Positions 34,740 to 45,655 of a stretch of 64,000 bases of DNA are shown here, in pieces. The stretch is from Saussurea involucrata. Taxonomy: Eukaryota > Streptophyta > Magnoliopsida > Asterales > Asteraceae. The DNA is taken from contig CM066321.1 of assembly GCA_033807775.1 (NCBI GenBank), forward strand, positions 42,136,850 to 42,200,849, written 5' to 3'. Positions within the stretch are counted from its first letter, which is position 1. Each line of letters starts with the position of its first letter. The translations under genes and the position numbers were made by a program. The notes beneath the pieces were generated by a model. It saw only the letters and a list, made by a program, of their open reading frames with translations. It had not been told where the DNA came from and did no database searches.

Positions 34740-35712
34740 AGACGGACATAATTGATTCAAAGCCTTTTATATTGATTTCTGGTAAGTTTGACTTTTTCAC
34801 GTCTGTGTTCTTGATTGCACACTCATATTTTGATTCGAGCAAAATTGATCGATTTCGTCTATTGAGTATTGTTAGCATTTTTGTTTTGAGTGATTCTGCA
34901 AATTTTCATAACCTAATTCGATCGTTTGTGTGGTTTATTAAGCAAATCAAAGTCAAAAGTTTTGGTTGTGTTCTTCACTAAAAATCGGATTTTCATCATC
35001 AAAACGTATTGTTTTTGCTTCAAAATCGAGTGGGTTAGTGTTATTTTTGTGTTTGGTAGTGTTTCAAATCTTTCAGAAACATTTTTGAGCAACCCTAGTC
35101 GATTCCCAATCGATTGGAAACACACAACCGTAGTTCCCGGGTAACTCAACCGATCTTTCCAGACACTTCCAAAGTTTACGGACAATTGGGTTAATTCTAT
35201 CCGGACACGTCTTCTTTCCGGGTACGTCTAACCTTTCCGGGTAAGTCACTAAAACTCTATTCTTTCTGGGTAAATTAGTTCCGGAAACCCAAAGTTCCCG
35301 GTAACCAATCTTTTTTGATATTCCTGAATCCGGTAAGTGTTTCATCCGGAAACACATAGCATACGGTAAGCATATCATCCGATAAGTACATTAATCGGAA
35401 TCTCTAAACATCCGGTAAGTATTATTTTTCAGTTGTTTTATTCGGACACTTTGGCCATCCGGTAACCTTTGTTATCCGGAAACCTCAAGCTGTCCGGAAT
35501 CTTCTATTTATCCGGATACTTTTTTTAAAACTGTTTTCATCTAAATCTGATCCGGACACTTCCAGATCAGGTATCTCATACGGATTCCTATCCAGTGAGT
35601 TCAGTTTATTAAAATCTTACCAGTTTCCTAGTTTATATCAGTCGTAGAACCTGCGTTAGGAACCCACTCATAGTGCCTTGCGTTAGGTTTACACTTTGAA
35701 TCGAACCAACGT
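34740..35712 (+). other. R6 5' leader with CCGG-rich degenerate repeats
   Basis: This is non-coding leader. TCCGGTAA, TCCGGAAAC and TCCGGATA words are dense at 35130-35600. A CCTGCGTTAGG/TTGCGTTAGG pair near 35650-35690 is the counterpart of the R2 leader (4720-4760). It ends about where the R2 gag ATG would be; here capsid-coding sequence is deleted. Confidence 0.75.
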
Positions 35713-37869
35713 ATGACGATCACTCCAGTGCAAATGATGATGTCTTATTCACCTAAGTCAAAGGAAAAGACAAGTCAGGTATGTGAATCTAACCAAAAAG
35801 ATCTCCTTAATCAAGTGCAATCACTTACTGAACGGGTAGATTCCTTTAAGGCCACCTCTAAAGAACAACTGCTTGAGATTACATCTTTAACCGAAAAGCT
35901 AGATGTTCAAAAGAGCATAACTAAAAAATATAAGTCTGAAAATGCTAATCTAAAAGACAAATGCAAAAATCTCTCATTAGCACCTAAGGACTTAAGGGCC
36001 AAGTTATCTGAACTTCAGTCTCAGTTTGATCAGTGTCTGAATGTGAAAGCAGAAATTGTTTATCAATGTTCTGCTCTTTAAATTCAGCAAAAGGAGTTTG
36101 TTAATAAAATCACCGATCTTGAAACAAAACTCCACAAAAGAGGTCAAACCGATCAAACCATCTTTATGAATTAACCCTAAGAGTTCACGTACTTTAACAA
36201 AGAATGGGGAATCGGATACGATAACCCACATTATCTGAAAAAAGGGTATCTACAAAACACCAACTCTGTATGACTTTGGGTGTCTTGGTTTAGATAAGAA
36301 ATACCCGGAATATGCTATTAAATGGACTGGTCCTCTTGAACCTGAAAAGGATAAGGAAACCGAGGAATATAAGCGCGCACATAGCCGAGGAATACAACTT
36401 CCATTTTGTTATGAACCTTTAAATTATTCTTATCAAAAGAACAAGAAGTATCTCTCGAATGACTACTTCGATGGCTACAAGGTTGCAAAGCCAAAGGATT
36501 CCTCCAAAAAGGTTGAGGTCCAAGCAACCGAGCACAAGACTGAGACGGATGAGTTCAAACTCTATGTTCCCTCTCTCATCTTGGAAGCAAAAATAGTTGA
36601 ATTGGAGGAGTCGTTCGAGAAAGAAAGGTCGGTTTTTTAAAAGGAAAAGCAAGCGCTAATCACTGAACTTGAGAAACTCAAATCTGAGAAAACCGAGTTT
36701 AAACTCTTCAGTGTGAAATCAATAAGCTCTCATCGAAACTGACTGACATGACAAGAGAAACGATGAAAGAGCACATAAGAAATGGTCAACTCCAAGTGCA
36801 GATTGACCTGCTCCAAAATGCGTAGCAGATTTCACCTGAACTTTCCTCAAACTCATCTGACACATCCTCGTGTAAAGCTTTCATAGGAAATATATCTTCA
36901 CAAGAAAGTAAAGTTTCTCAAGATGAGTGTGCTAAAAGGAATTTAAACTCTGATTTTTCAAACGCTTCCACACCAAATTCCCCAAAGCACACTAACAATA
37001 AGTGTTCCTCGCCTTCCTTGACCGATTCGAGTCCTGTAATTCCGGAAGTCGATTTTTCAGAATATATGAACTCTGAAGGTAATTCTGATGGAGAGTTTGA
37101 GTCGTTCCCTTTCGACAAACATTTTCCGATCCATACAGATTTTCTATCACAAGTAGTCAATCGACCGGTCAATTTTCTAAAGGGAACTTGTTCTAACACA
37201 AAGGCCCCAGCTGTGATTAAGATTTCCAAAAATGCTTCAGATTCTCAAAAACAATCACAGCGGAAACAAAAGACCGGCCAACCACCTGCTAAGATTCTTG
37301 TTTCCTCAAAGGTCACTGACCGCACTGTCCCTGTTGTTTCGGATAAAACCGGTCGAGCTAAACAAACAAAACCAAAGTGGCCAGCCATGGAACCGGTCGA
37401 GGATGCTACATCAAAGTCTTTCAATACCGTCTTTGTCCCTAGAATGAACAAAAACGATTGTGCTTGGAATCATAGGAATAATTTTGTTAAAAGAGATGTA
37501 AAATTTTCGATGAAAATCTATTCCACTCAACAATTGATTCAATTGTCACATGATTGTTTGTGTTGTTCTAGTTGTGGCTGGAATGACTTTGATGCTATCA
37601 ATAACAATGATTGGTTTGGGTCATATCATATATATAATCATACACCCAAACGCAAACCCCATAAAAACAAAAAGAACAATCATTTTCAACGGGGGCCCCA
37701 ATCAGAAGTTAAACCAAAGCAGGAGAGGAAACCTAATTCAAAACTAGTTCCTCCAACTAAAGTTAAAACTACACCTAAGAGGCAACCTGCGTCAAAACAG
37801 GCTCCTCCGAAAGGTGTGAAACCTAACCCTCCAGGACCCAGGCAAATCTGGGTACCCAAGGTCCGCTAA
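35713..37869 (+). pseudogene. gag: R6 gag, C-terminal half only
   Basis: Only the part after the capsid and zinc knuckle remains. Sequence jumps from the leader to a point matching R2 about 3370 on the minus strand. Coiled coil spans 35800-36070 (LLEITSLTEKLDVQKS). Decayed middle segments cover 36080-36780. The Ser/Asp-rich tail lies at 36840-37480 (MNSEGNSDGEFESFPFDK), and a Lys/Pro-rich end at 37640-37869 has a WVP motif before the stop. Stops and frame changes are numerous up to 37000; 37018-37869 is one open frame of 283 codons. Without capsid it cannot build particles and would depend on a relative. Confidence 0.82.
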
Positions 37870-38020
37870 ACTTGTTTTGCAGGACGGTCATGTGTGGTTC
37901 TTAGACACTGGATGCTCCACATACATGACCGGAAGGAGGGAGCTGCTCACGATCTACAAGGAAAAATATTATGAAGACGTGAGGTTTGTCTATACCTGTG
38001 CTTGCACGAGCTGCTCATGT
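37870..38020 (+). pseudogene. R6 protease stub
   Basis: About 35 codons of the copia protease start remain, in a frame different from gag, with WFLDTGCSTYMTGRR holding the D-T-G catalytic motif. Sequence then leaves pol at about 37985 and goes straight into the spacer. The whole of integrase, RT and RNase H is missing. Confidence 0.8.
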
Positions 38021-38488
38021 GTTTAGGGGGAGCATAATCAGGTATCAAGTAAGTTTACTCACTTGTTGAGGGGGAGCGTCACACACAGTTTTTTTCTTTC
38101 TTATGTCAAAAACGTTGTGTGTGTGTGTGTAGGCACTCCTGTGTGCTTTTCAACTACTGTTCATCATTTGAGGGGGAGCGACACAATGTTTTTCTTTAAA
38201 TGCTCACAAGTTTTTATGTGTCGGGCTCTCCATTGCACCATTCGAGGGGGAGCAAAGCCATCCACATGCTCAGTTTGAGGGGGAGCAAGAGAAGGTTCTT
38301 TCAATAATTCAAATTGTCCCAGTTTTTCTTGAAAATGGAAGAACAGGGATCCTTTTATCAAAATCCACAAAGTATCTGGACAGGTATCCGTACACCCATC
38401 TATCCGGATAGGTATCCGGATGTCCCATCCGGAAACTATGTCCCACATATAAGGGGTCCGGAAAAGGTTCTTCATCATTATCCAGAAT
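38021..38488 (+). other. R6 spacer with five repeated polypurine motifs
   Basis: GAGGGGGAGC-type motifs occur at about 38024, 38068, 38169, 38244 and 38276, spaced 32-101 bp apart. These are the repeated polypurine tracts characteristic of Sireviruses between pol and the third ORF. A cluster of TCCGGATA words follows at 38395-38462. No convincing gene is seen. Confidence 0.8.
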
Positions 38489-40918
38489 TTGTCAACTGAA
38501 GCCCTTCTGGCACACGCGGATCCCGTTGTACCGAGTGTAGTTGCTTATAGGCGAGAGTTAGGGAATCCCATGGTCCAGCCAGCGCCGGAGGGACCTCCCC
38601 AGGGACATAGAACCGAGGGAGTATTAGGTGATGAGTTAGATCATGTGAGAAGGAGGAAACTGCGTTCGAAAGCGAACCATGAAAGATCGAGCCGTAAAGA
38701 TAACGAGGCTCCTGAGCGAACCCAACCGAGTGATATCCGGGTCCCACATCTACTATCTCGTCTCATTTGTTGGGACAGGATATTGAGGAAGCCTCCGTGG
38801 ACCCAGCAGAGCAATTGTACAACCCCCTTATCCACTCATCCGTCTCTCAAAAGACGGATGTTTCAATTTCTCACGGGGATCAAGCACAACTGCCACCGGT
38901 CTCTCACTCGGAGAGTGCTGGTGTTGAAATAAACGACCAGCAGGCCCCGGTCGAGACTTCTTTCAGTGCACAGTTGAGTCTAGAGCCACTTGATATTATA
39001 CATTCTTCGGCTAGGACACAACATGAGGAACAACAAATCGAGACTCTTCGTGACTCGATCAGAACGTCTGTAGTGTCTCCGTCTGGCGGAACACGAGGAT
39101 TAGACGGAAATCCTACCACAGCTACCACTATGCCAACTGTGAACGTAGGTGGCTCTGCCTCTCAGGTACATGCCTCAACGGGTAATCTAAGTGATCCCGG
39201 AGTTATCTTACACAACTTTGTGTCACCAGGGTCCCTGGAGCAGCACATCGCCTACCTACTCAGCCTACCTACTCGGTGGACACCCTCAAGACGATGCTTC
39301 TAGCCCAACTGCTCCAAGAATCCGAAACCAACGCCTCTACAAAAGCAGACCTAATAACCGTTCTGAAATCACAGGTCACTGCTTCTTCATCTTCTATTAC
39401 CACTCGCCTAGATACTATTGACTCGACTCTTAAGGACTACAACCAAGCGCTCACAACGTTGTCCGAGAGAGTCCGCTCACTCGAAGATACCTGCAAGAGT
39501 CAAGCAGGATGATCCTGATCACTGTGAGGGGGAGAAAAGACTAAGACATACCGAGACCGGCCTTATCCTCACCGAATCGACAACTGTGGTTCATCTGGAA
39601 CCAGCAACTGCGGCAACAACAACCGACGCGGAACCTGAAGCCGAGTTGCCATTAGCCGAGATGGTAATCGACATAGAAATATCAGATGATGAAGACCCGA
39701 TGGTTGAAAAGCCCGAGGGTTCAACACAAGAACTGGTTGATTTTGACTCATCAGACAGACCGTTATTGGATATGATTGATCCAGACTGTGAAACCAATCC
39801 GAAGACCAAAGATGCATGATATGAAAAAGCCGCCAGTGCCGCAAATCTCCAGGTTAATTTGGTTTTCCCTACTGATGACGATGACAACATTGACTATGAT
39901 CAGTTCCTGCTACAGAATTTATATGGTTCTTCTCCCGTTCACTCTACTCAACCCGATGAAACTTCAACAAGACCTGAAACCTCAACTGCCAACATTCCGA
40001 CATCTCCTCAGCAACCGACAGCTTCTGATCTTCCCCCTCCTCAACCGCAACAAATCCGTTGGGAGAAGATCCCGATATTCATTCCTCACCTGGAGGAATC
40101 TCTGAAGAAGTTGTTCGTGCACAAGCTTTGCCCAATCGAGCTGACCTTTTGCCTTGGTATTTACAACTACAACCCCGAATACCAACGCCGGTATATCTGC
40201 GTACTGAAGCGGTGTCTTCCAGTCAGTCAAGTCAGAACCAAGCATCAGATCACAGAGGTACTCAATATACAGTCAAGCCGCATTATGAAAATAGTTTATC
40301 CTGTATTCACTGTCCGACGTGAAAATGGGAATGAATGGAAATTTTCTGAAGCCGACTTCCAGCACCTCCGACCGTTTGACTTCCTGGCTATTCTGAAAGA
40401 CCTTCGTTCAAGAACCATCCGACCGCTACCTGTTACAAAGGCGCTCGAAGCTATTCGTCGATTCCTTGTTCGTACAATTATGATGTTATCTAACGGACTT
40501 TCAAATGGCAGTCGAGAACAGGGCAAAGAAGGTAAATATGATAAGGCCGAATCTGCAAGCTCCTGAGTTGAATATGTATCCCGAGAACGCTATGCTTCTA
40601 GAACCTAAATTTGGGATCATCTACCTCAACGAACATAAAGAGAAAATATTTATGCGCTTCAGTTAGGTGGACAGATTCTGCGACGGCACGCTCCTCAAAG
40701 TACAAGATGCTCTTCGAAAGATCATTCAGCACGAGTCTGAAAATCAAAGGCTTTCGTATCTTCCCAATCCGAATGAAACAACTGCTCAGAATGCCTTAGA
40801 AATGGTTGAAGACCGCATCCACTATCGCCGTGCAATCAGATGGTTCAAAGTTCACTTCGCGCTCCGAAAAAGATATGTCGTGAACTGGCGCCAAATCGAA
40901 CTTCAATTCAAAAGGGGA
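38489..40918 (+). pseudogene. R6 third ORF, decayed
   Basis: This is the same class as the R4, R7 and R9 third ORFs, with little sequence identity but the same layout. A basic cluster (HVRRRKLRSKANHERSSRK) lies near 38650. A Ser/Gln/Glu-rich part spans 38770-39230, a coiled coil 39276-39510 (RLDTIDSTLKDYNQALTTLS), and acidic sequence 39640-39910 (ISDDEDPM, DDDDNIDYD). The C-terminal domain runs from 39859 (KLFVHKLCP, VYPVFTVRRENGNEWKFSE) and ends with the module around 40610 (PKFGIIYLNEHKEKIFM). At least five frame changes are present. The last codons run to the polypurine tract at 40909. Confidence 0.72.
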
Positions 40919-41194
40919 GATTGTTAGGGTCGTTTTATGTTGAATTAAAGTTCAGGGTTTAAATTGTAATTCTTTATTTTGAGCCTAGGTAGTGAACGGG
41001 CCGTGGGCTTGTTAACCACGGGCCCGCCTTATATAATGTTGATTAGCCTTAGAAAATAGGCTAGTTGTCTTTTGGCTTTCCTTTCTGTATTGTAAAACTC
41101 TCTGAAAGCATAATAGAGATGACTAGTTGAAATCGTATACTACATTGCTTATTTGTTTGATTTCATTGTTCGTTGCACGGATCTGAGACTCACA
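40909..41194 (+). repeat. R6 polypurine tract and 3' LTR
   Basis: AAAAGGGGAGAT ends at 40921, followed by the 273-bp 3' LTR (40922-41194), starting TGTTAGGGTCG. The end CTGAGACTCACA differs slightly from the 5' copy. The target duplication TAGTT follows at 41195-41199. Confidence 0.9.
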
Positions 41195-41199
41195 TAGTT

Positions 41200-41897
41200 C
41201 AAACAAGATATAATGCGGAAGCGTTTTTAACGAACTAAAAGATATAATAAGGTAGAAGAACACACTATATCAAATACGTGAGATGTAAATAACACAGATA
41301 AATAGCTCAATAACCCATTGTATATTGATATAAATAGAACACCAAGAACACCGATGATATAACAAGAATTCTGTTCTAATGGTGTGTGTGTCGTGCAAAG
41401 CTTAATAGAAGAACTCAACATGAGTCTTCTATTTATACTACTTCTAAAGGGGACAAGCTCTAGACAATAAGTACTGAAGGTACAAAGACACTATTCAGGT
41501 ACTGTTGCAGGTACAACGTTAATTAAATGTGCTGGCTTCTACTAAGGCTAAGACCCATCAGAGTTTGACACATGGAGTTGTCAGGTCATGCCTTGTACGA
41601 ATGATCTTCAGGATCTTCGTACATCAGAAATCGTGAGAAGCACGATTATCCTTGTATAAAGCTCTAATCTCCTATACCACAGAGGCTCTGTCAAGTATGA
41701 CAGAGGCTCTGTGGCCTTGTCCATATTGAAGAGTCTTCTGGTGATTCTTTACTTCGGTCTTCTGGGTTACTCGGCAGAGCCTCTGTCGAAGACTTCTATG
41801 CTTCGGTCTTCTCGGTGACTCGGCAGAGCGTCTGTCGAAGACTTCTATACTTGCCTATTTTTCAATACTTCTATAAACAGAAAAATTGGAGCTAACA
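41200..41897 (-). repeat. R4 5' LTR, main piece
   Basis: This continues the LTR begun at 30080-30125, total about 744 bp. It ends GGAGCTAACA, so the LTR on the minus strand starts TGTTAGCTCC. Four near-palindromes (CAGAGGCTCTGT at about 41687 and 41702, CAGAGCCTCTG at about 41776, CAGAGCGTCTG at about 41826) lie in the outer part, the probable U3 promoter region. Confidence 0.85.
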
Positions 41898-42212
41898 TTC
41901 CTCGGTAAGATTTGGTATCCACATCCTTTCTGTTAGGATCGGCGTGTAACTTTGTACCGGGGGTCATGGGAGTTTTCATAGGTGAGGACTGTTCCATCTG
42001 GTATTTCTGAAGAATATCCCGGATGTACTTTAGCCTGGTTTATGAATATCCCGGCCGATAGTTTCTTAACTTGAAGGCCGAGAAAGAAATTCATCTCACA
42101 TAACACACTCATTTGAAAATACTCTCCCATGAGGACAGAAAAGTTCTTACAGCATTGAGGATTAGTTGAACCGAAAATGATGTCATCTACATAGATTTGG
42201 ACTAAAATTATG
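41898..42212 (-). pseudogene. R8: fragment of an older copia reverse transcriptase
   Basis: The fragment covers the YVDD-containing part of a copia RT: ILVQIYVDDIIFGSTN at the right end, MNFFLGLQVKKLSAGIF in the middle, then a frame change near 42030 and motifs matching the MKTPMTPGTKLHADP region to the left end. R4 (5' LTR end at 41897) and R9 (LTR start at 42213) flank it, so it is probably leftover target DNA of both insertions. Its family differs from R4 and R9. Confidence 0.8.
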
Positions 42213-42372
42213 TGTTGGTTCCCGTTTTGCTTATACAAGATTGTCAGATAAGACAGAGGTTAAACAATACCTCGAAAGTTCTTTCATTCAGAGATATCCC
42301 AGAGGCATTTTACATTAGAGTATAATGAAAGATAAACTTTAACATGGTTTGCAGATATTGGTTGTTTGAGAA
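42213..42372 (-). repeat. R9 3' LTR remnant and 3' flank of the third ORF
   Basis: The first 34 bp (TGTTGGTTCCCGTTTTGCTT onward) equal the start of the R9 5' LTR at 63938, then similarity stops near 42246. The remaining 125 bp appear to be sequence downstream of the third ORF. The polypurine tract and about 700 bp of LTR are missing, consistent with a deletion. Confidence 0.7.
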
Positions 42373-43975
42373 TCAGATTTTGGCGTCTTTGAAATCATTG
42401 TAGCTTCTGTTATCTCTTCCGACTTCCCTGATCTCTTTGTAGAAACTGATGCAGAGTTCTCTTAAGCGGATTGTTGCATCAATTTCTCTGATGATTTCAT
42501 CTGCAACGTCTCTATCCGTTTGCTCAGTATCTCTATATTTTACAAGGCTTGTTCTGAACCTGTTCAGAGTATTGGTTGCGTACTTCTGACAGTCCATGGT
42601 CACAAAAAGTTTAACTTTGCCTTGTGGGTTCTGAAATACTAACCCGGGCCTTGGTTCTGTAATGATTGAGTTGGGCACGATGTCAGGTGGGCAGCGATCC
42701 TCTAGTGGTCATAGGTTCAGATGTTTGAGACCAAGATCCTTTCCCAGCTGAAAGTCTGTCAGACTGTAGATTAGAAGCCTTTCCCTCATTGCTTTTCTCA
42801 ACACTTGATAGGCTCTGGTGTTTGGCTCTGTATTGTAGTTGTCCTTCGTCCATTGCAGAAGTTCAGGTAGATCATAGGGATTCAGATTCCTTATGTCAGA
42901 ATCAGTGAAGGTGGTTTCTGAATTGTTTACCCTTTTGACTCTGTAAAGATTGTACCTGACTCTTGGATAGGTTCTTGTGAAGGAGAACCTGCAGAAGATT
43001 ACCTTTTTGATTTTATGAATTGAGAAGACTTCTGCTCTGGTTCTTGGTTTTGTTCTGCTGAAGATGTTCTTAAATTCTTCTCTGATGTTCGGATTTGTGA
43101 TTTGATCTGTTGGATGGAGGTTTTGAAAGGGTTGTTTGTAGAGATATTTGTAAACCACTTCTTCCATTTCTTCATATGTTGGACCATGTGGTGGTACTTG
43201 TCTTCTGAGACTCTCCATCTGTTGAACAACTTCTGCAGCTCTGCCAGTAAGTGGAATGTCTGACAGGGGCTTTAATCCATATGCCCAGTCCTCTTCTTCA
43301 GGCTTTGGAGTTTGAAAGGCATCAAAGGAGCTCTTCATCAGTTTTTCTGTAGGATTGGGCACTGATTTCTTTTTCTTGGGATCTTCTGTCATTTTTGCCT
43401 TTCCCTTGTCTTTGGCTTTAGGAGGTGCAGAACCTGTTGCTTCTGTAGGTTTGGTTGTTGGTGCTTCTGTTGGAATGATGGGGGTTGCCTCTGTAGATTT
43501 TGACACTTGTCTTTGAGAGGACTTTTGTGGCATTGGTTCTATTGGCTTGATTTGCTCTGTAACCTCTGTTGGAGGTTCTTCGGTGACTTCTTCTGTGAGC
43601 TTGGTTTCTGTTGGTGAAGGTTGGATATCAAATCTTCTTGCCAATTTGAAAGCTAATGTGAACCTGTGCCTTTCTTCTTCTCTCTGCGCCATTCATTCAG
43701 TCATTGTTTTGTGCATATTCCTTAGAACAGAAGAAGCAGAGGTCGTTGCTCTTTTTGGTTTTTGGGCAATAGACGTTCTTCTTGGTATGGTTTGGGGTTT
43801 TTCTGTTGATTTTGTAGTTGGAGAGTGAAGATCTTCTTCTGTGGAGGATGACAGATGTTGAACATCTACTCCAAACATTGTAGGGAATTTCACAGAGGTG
43901 GGTGTTGCCTCTGTGGTCTTTTGACCTTTTTCTCCAGGTTGTTGGTTTGTTGGATTTTCTTCCAGGATTATTACC
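42373..43975 (-). pseudogene. R9 third ORF, C-terminal part
   Basis: This continues the ORF from the other side of R10. A Thr/Pro/Glu-rich stretch lies at 43975-43693 and ends in a TGA beside MAQREEERHRF at 43692. Then 327 open codons follow (43692-42709): PTEAT repeats, a basic cluster (EDPKKKKSVP), and the C-terminal domain with EEVVYKYLYKQPF, VIFCRFSFTRTYPR and LNPYDLPELLQW. A stop and short gap precede the last module at 42678-42373 (PRPGLVFQNPQGKVKLFVTM). R4 and R6 share this arrangement. The role is unknown; no membrane segment is visible. Confidence 0.75.
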
Positions 43976-43980
43976 ACAGG

Positions 43981-45652
43981 TGTAACATCCCTTAATCCCA
44001 ACATACAAGTTTCATATAATTCACCACAAAATAACATATCATAATCCAAATACGGTCCCTTAAATTCTACAATTTGGTCTTTCAGTACAAACTTTTTCGA
44101 ATAAAGTAAAATACATAACAACTACTAAATATAACTGAAATATTCATAATCATTCAACATCCACAAAAGCTAAACATGAGAATTCCTATCATTGTCTTTT
44201 GTTTGCTCCTTGACCTGGAATACATATTTTAAAACAAAAATGAGGGTTATTAGACCTTGAGGTCTAGTGAGAAAAATCCCCGTTAGTAAAAGAAAACATT
44301 TGCACATAATTCACATAAGAATACCAAATATGACTCATGCATCATGTATCTTTCCATCTCTATCTCTTTTCTTTTCCTTGGCCATATTAATTGGTAGCAA
44401 GCCAATTAATTACTTTACACCGCTGTACTAAATACAGCCAACACCACTGTCCCTTTGTACAGCCAACTTTCACCGGTCCTAAGCCCGGCCAACTAGTACT
44501 CATACAATGTAATATTCATATAAACGCTATATGCACCATATTACATTTAATCACATATATGTATTCCATTTGAAAAACATTTCAAATAAAAACTCACCTC
44601 GTGCGTTATTACAAAAACTCTTTCAAGGTAATTCACGTAAGTCGCCCCTTCACCGAATCTGAAATCACAAAATCTCAAATATTTCTCTTAACACTAAACT
44701 CACGAAATCCTCAACCCAAGTTGCAACCCAAAAAGACATGAAATCGCAATGAACAGTACAAGTCGCAACCGTGATGAACAGTACAAAGTCGCAACCTCTC
44801 ACTGCGACTTCACCCCCGAAATCGCAACCCACTATTGCGACTTCACCCTAAGTCGCAATCCACCAATGCGATTCCACCCTGGAGTCGCAACCTACTATTG
44901 CGATCCCAAACCCGAATCGCAATCAACTACTGCGATTCTAAGTCAATCGCAAACGACCATTGCGACTTCATACCCAAGTCGCAACTAACTATTGCGACTT
45001 TGATGAATGTCGCAGTCGTCCATTGCGACTTCGATGAATATTAGCCTACTGCGACTTCGATGAATGTCTCAGCCTACTGTTTCATCCTAAAAACCCAGCT
45101 TTTTGCAGTTTTATTCTATGCAGGTTTATGTAACTTTGCAGATATGTTTTATACTACCATAAGAACACTATTCCAAACCCAAAATTATCATATCTTTCTA
45201 AAATTACCAAAACCCACTTAAAGCTTATCTTGTAACCTCAAGAACACTTCTAATAATTATAATACATACAAGAATGGATTGTTACCTTGTTTTCTTCAGT
45301 TTGTTATAAGCAGTTTCAGCAGTAACACTTCTCCTTCTTCTTCTTTCACTTCCTTCGACCTCTCTCACTCTCTCTCTAAAACCGAAAACACACACACACA
45401 CCTAGGATATTTAGATATTTTGGTTAAGAAGGAGACATCATTTGCCAAATGAAGTACTAAGGCGGTGGAGGTGGTGATTAGTTTTAGTGATAAGACCAAT
45501 TTAACCCTCAACTTCTCCTATATGGCAAAACTTACCCCCAAACTTCCAAGTAACAAGTAAAACTTATCCCTTATCTCCTAATTCCATAAAATACTAACAT
45601 AAAGACTTATAAAATTCCAAATTTAACTTAGATAAAATACATGGTTATTACA
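43981..45652 (-). repeat. R10 3' LTR (1,672 bp)
   Basis: The plus strand starts TGTAACATCCCTTAATCCC and ends GGTTATTACA. It contains the GTCGCAA/TTGCGAC array at 44742-45060, CT-rich sequence at 45320-45380 and a CA microsatellite at about 45390-45402. Confidence 0.95.
44742..45060. repeat. GTCGCAA/TTGCGAC inverted-pair array in R10 3' LTR
   Basis: About ten units place GTCGCAA (or ATCGCAA) 12-20 bp before its reverse complement TTGCGAC (or CTGCGAT), giving a row of potential small hairpins. Units are degenerate. The same array is in the other LTR at 51220-51535. Its role is unknown; short ORFs across it are by-products. Confidence 0.8.
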
Positions 45653-45655
45653 ACA

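Larger units (their letters stand above)
30126..41194 (+). mobile_element. R6: non-autonomous Sirevirus derivative lacking capsid and most of pol
   Basis: The plus-strand insertion has target duplication TAGTT (30121-30125 and 41195-41199). LTRs are short (about 270 bp); the 5' LTR is split by R7. Inside are a Met-tRNA primer site, a long CCGG-rich leader, the C-terminal half of gag, a protease stub, five polypurine motifs, a third ORF, the final polypurine tract and the 3' LTR. Capsid, integrase, RT and RNase H are missing. LTRs differ at about 10 positions. Confidence 0.92.
9931..41897 (-). mobile_element. R4: Sirevirus (Ty1/copia), host of R5, R6 and R7
   Basis: This is a minus-strand element made of 41897-41200 and 30125-30080 (5' LTR), 30079-22104 (leader, gag, pol, spacer) and 14451-9931 (third ORF). 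Insertions split it: R6 in the 5' LTR, with R7 inside R6, and R5 between spacer and third ORF. The 3' end is lost at R3. It belongs to the same family as R9: LTR start TGTTGGTTCC, identical gene order and similar proteins. It has one zinc knuckle in gag where R9 has two. Confidence 0.9.

Noticed and set aside
38100..38140. GT-rich stretch (TGTGTGTGTG) as a CRISPR or satellite array
   Set aside because: It is a short microsatellite between polypurine motifs of R6, with no regular repeat-spacer structure.
41933..42238. ORF apparently running from an LTR end into reverse transcriptase without a break
   Set aside because: The first residues come from the R9 LTR end, which is also present at 63938. 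The frame continuity with the R8 RT fragment at 42212/42213 is chance.
44391..44573. Short ORF present twice (44391-44573 and 50866-51048)
   Set aside because: Both lie inside the two R10 LTRs, so the duplication reflects the LTR pair and not a conserved gene.
44749..45044. ORFs over the GTCGCAA array, also at 51224-51520
   Set aside because: They are by-products of the repeat; their reading frames differ in end point between the two LTRs and have no family character.
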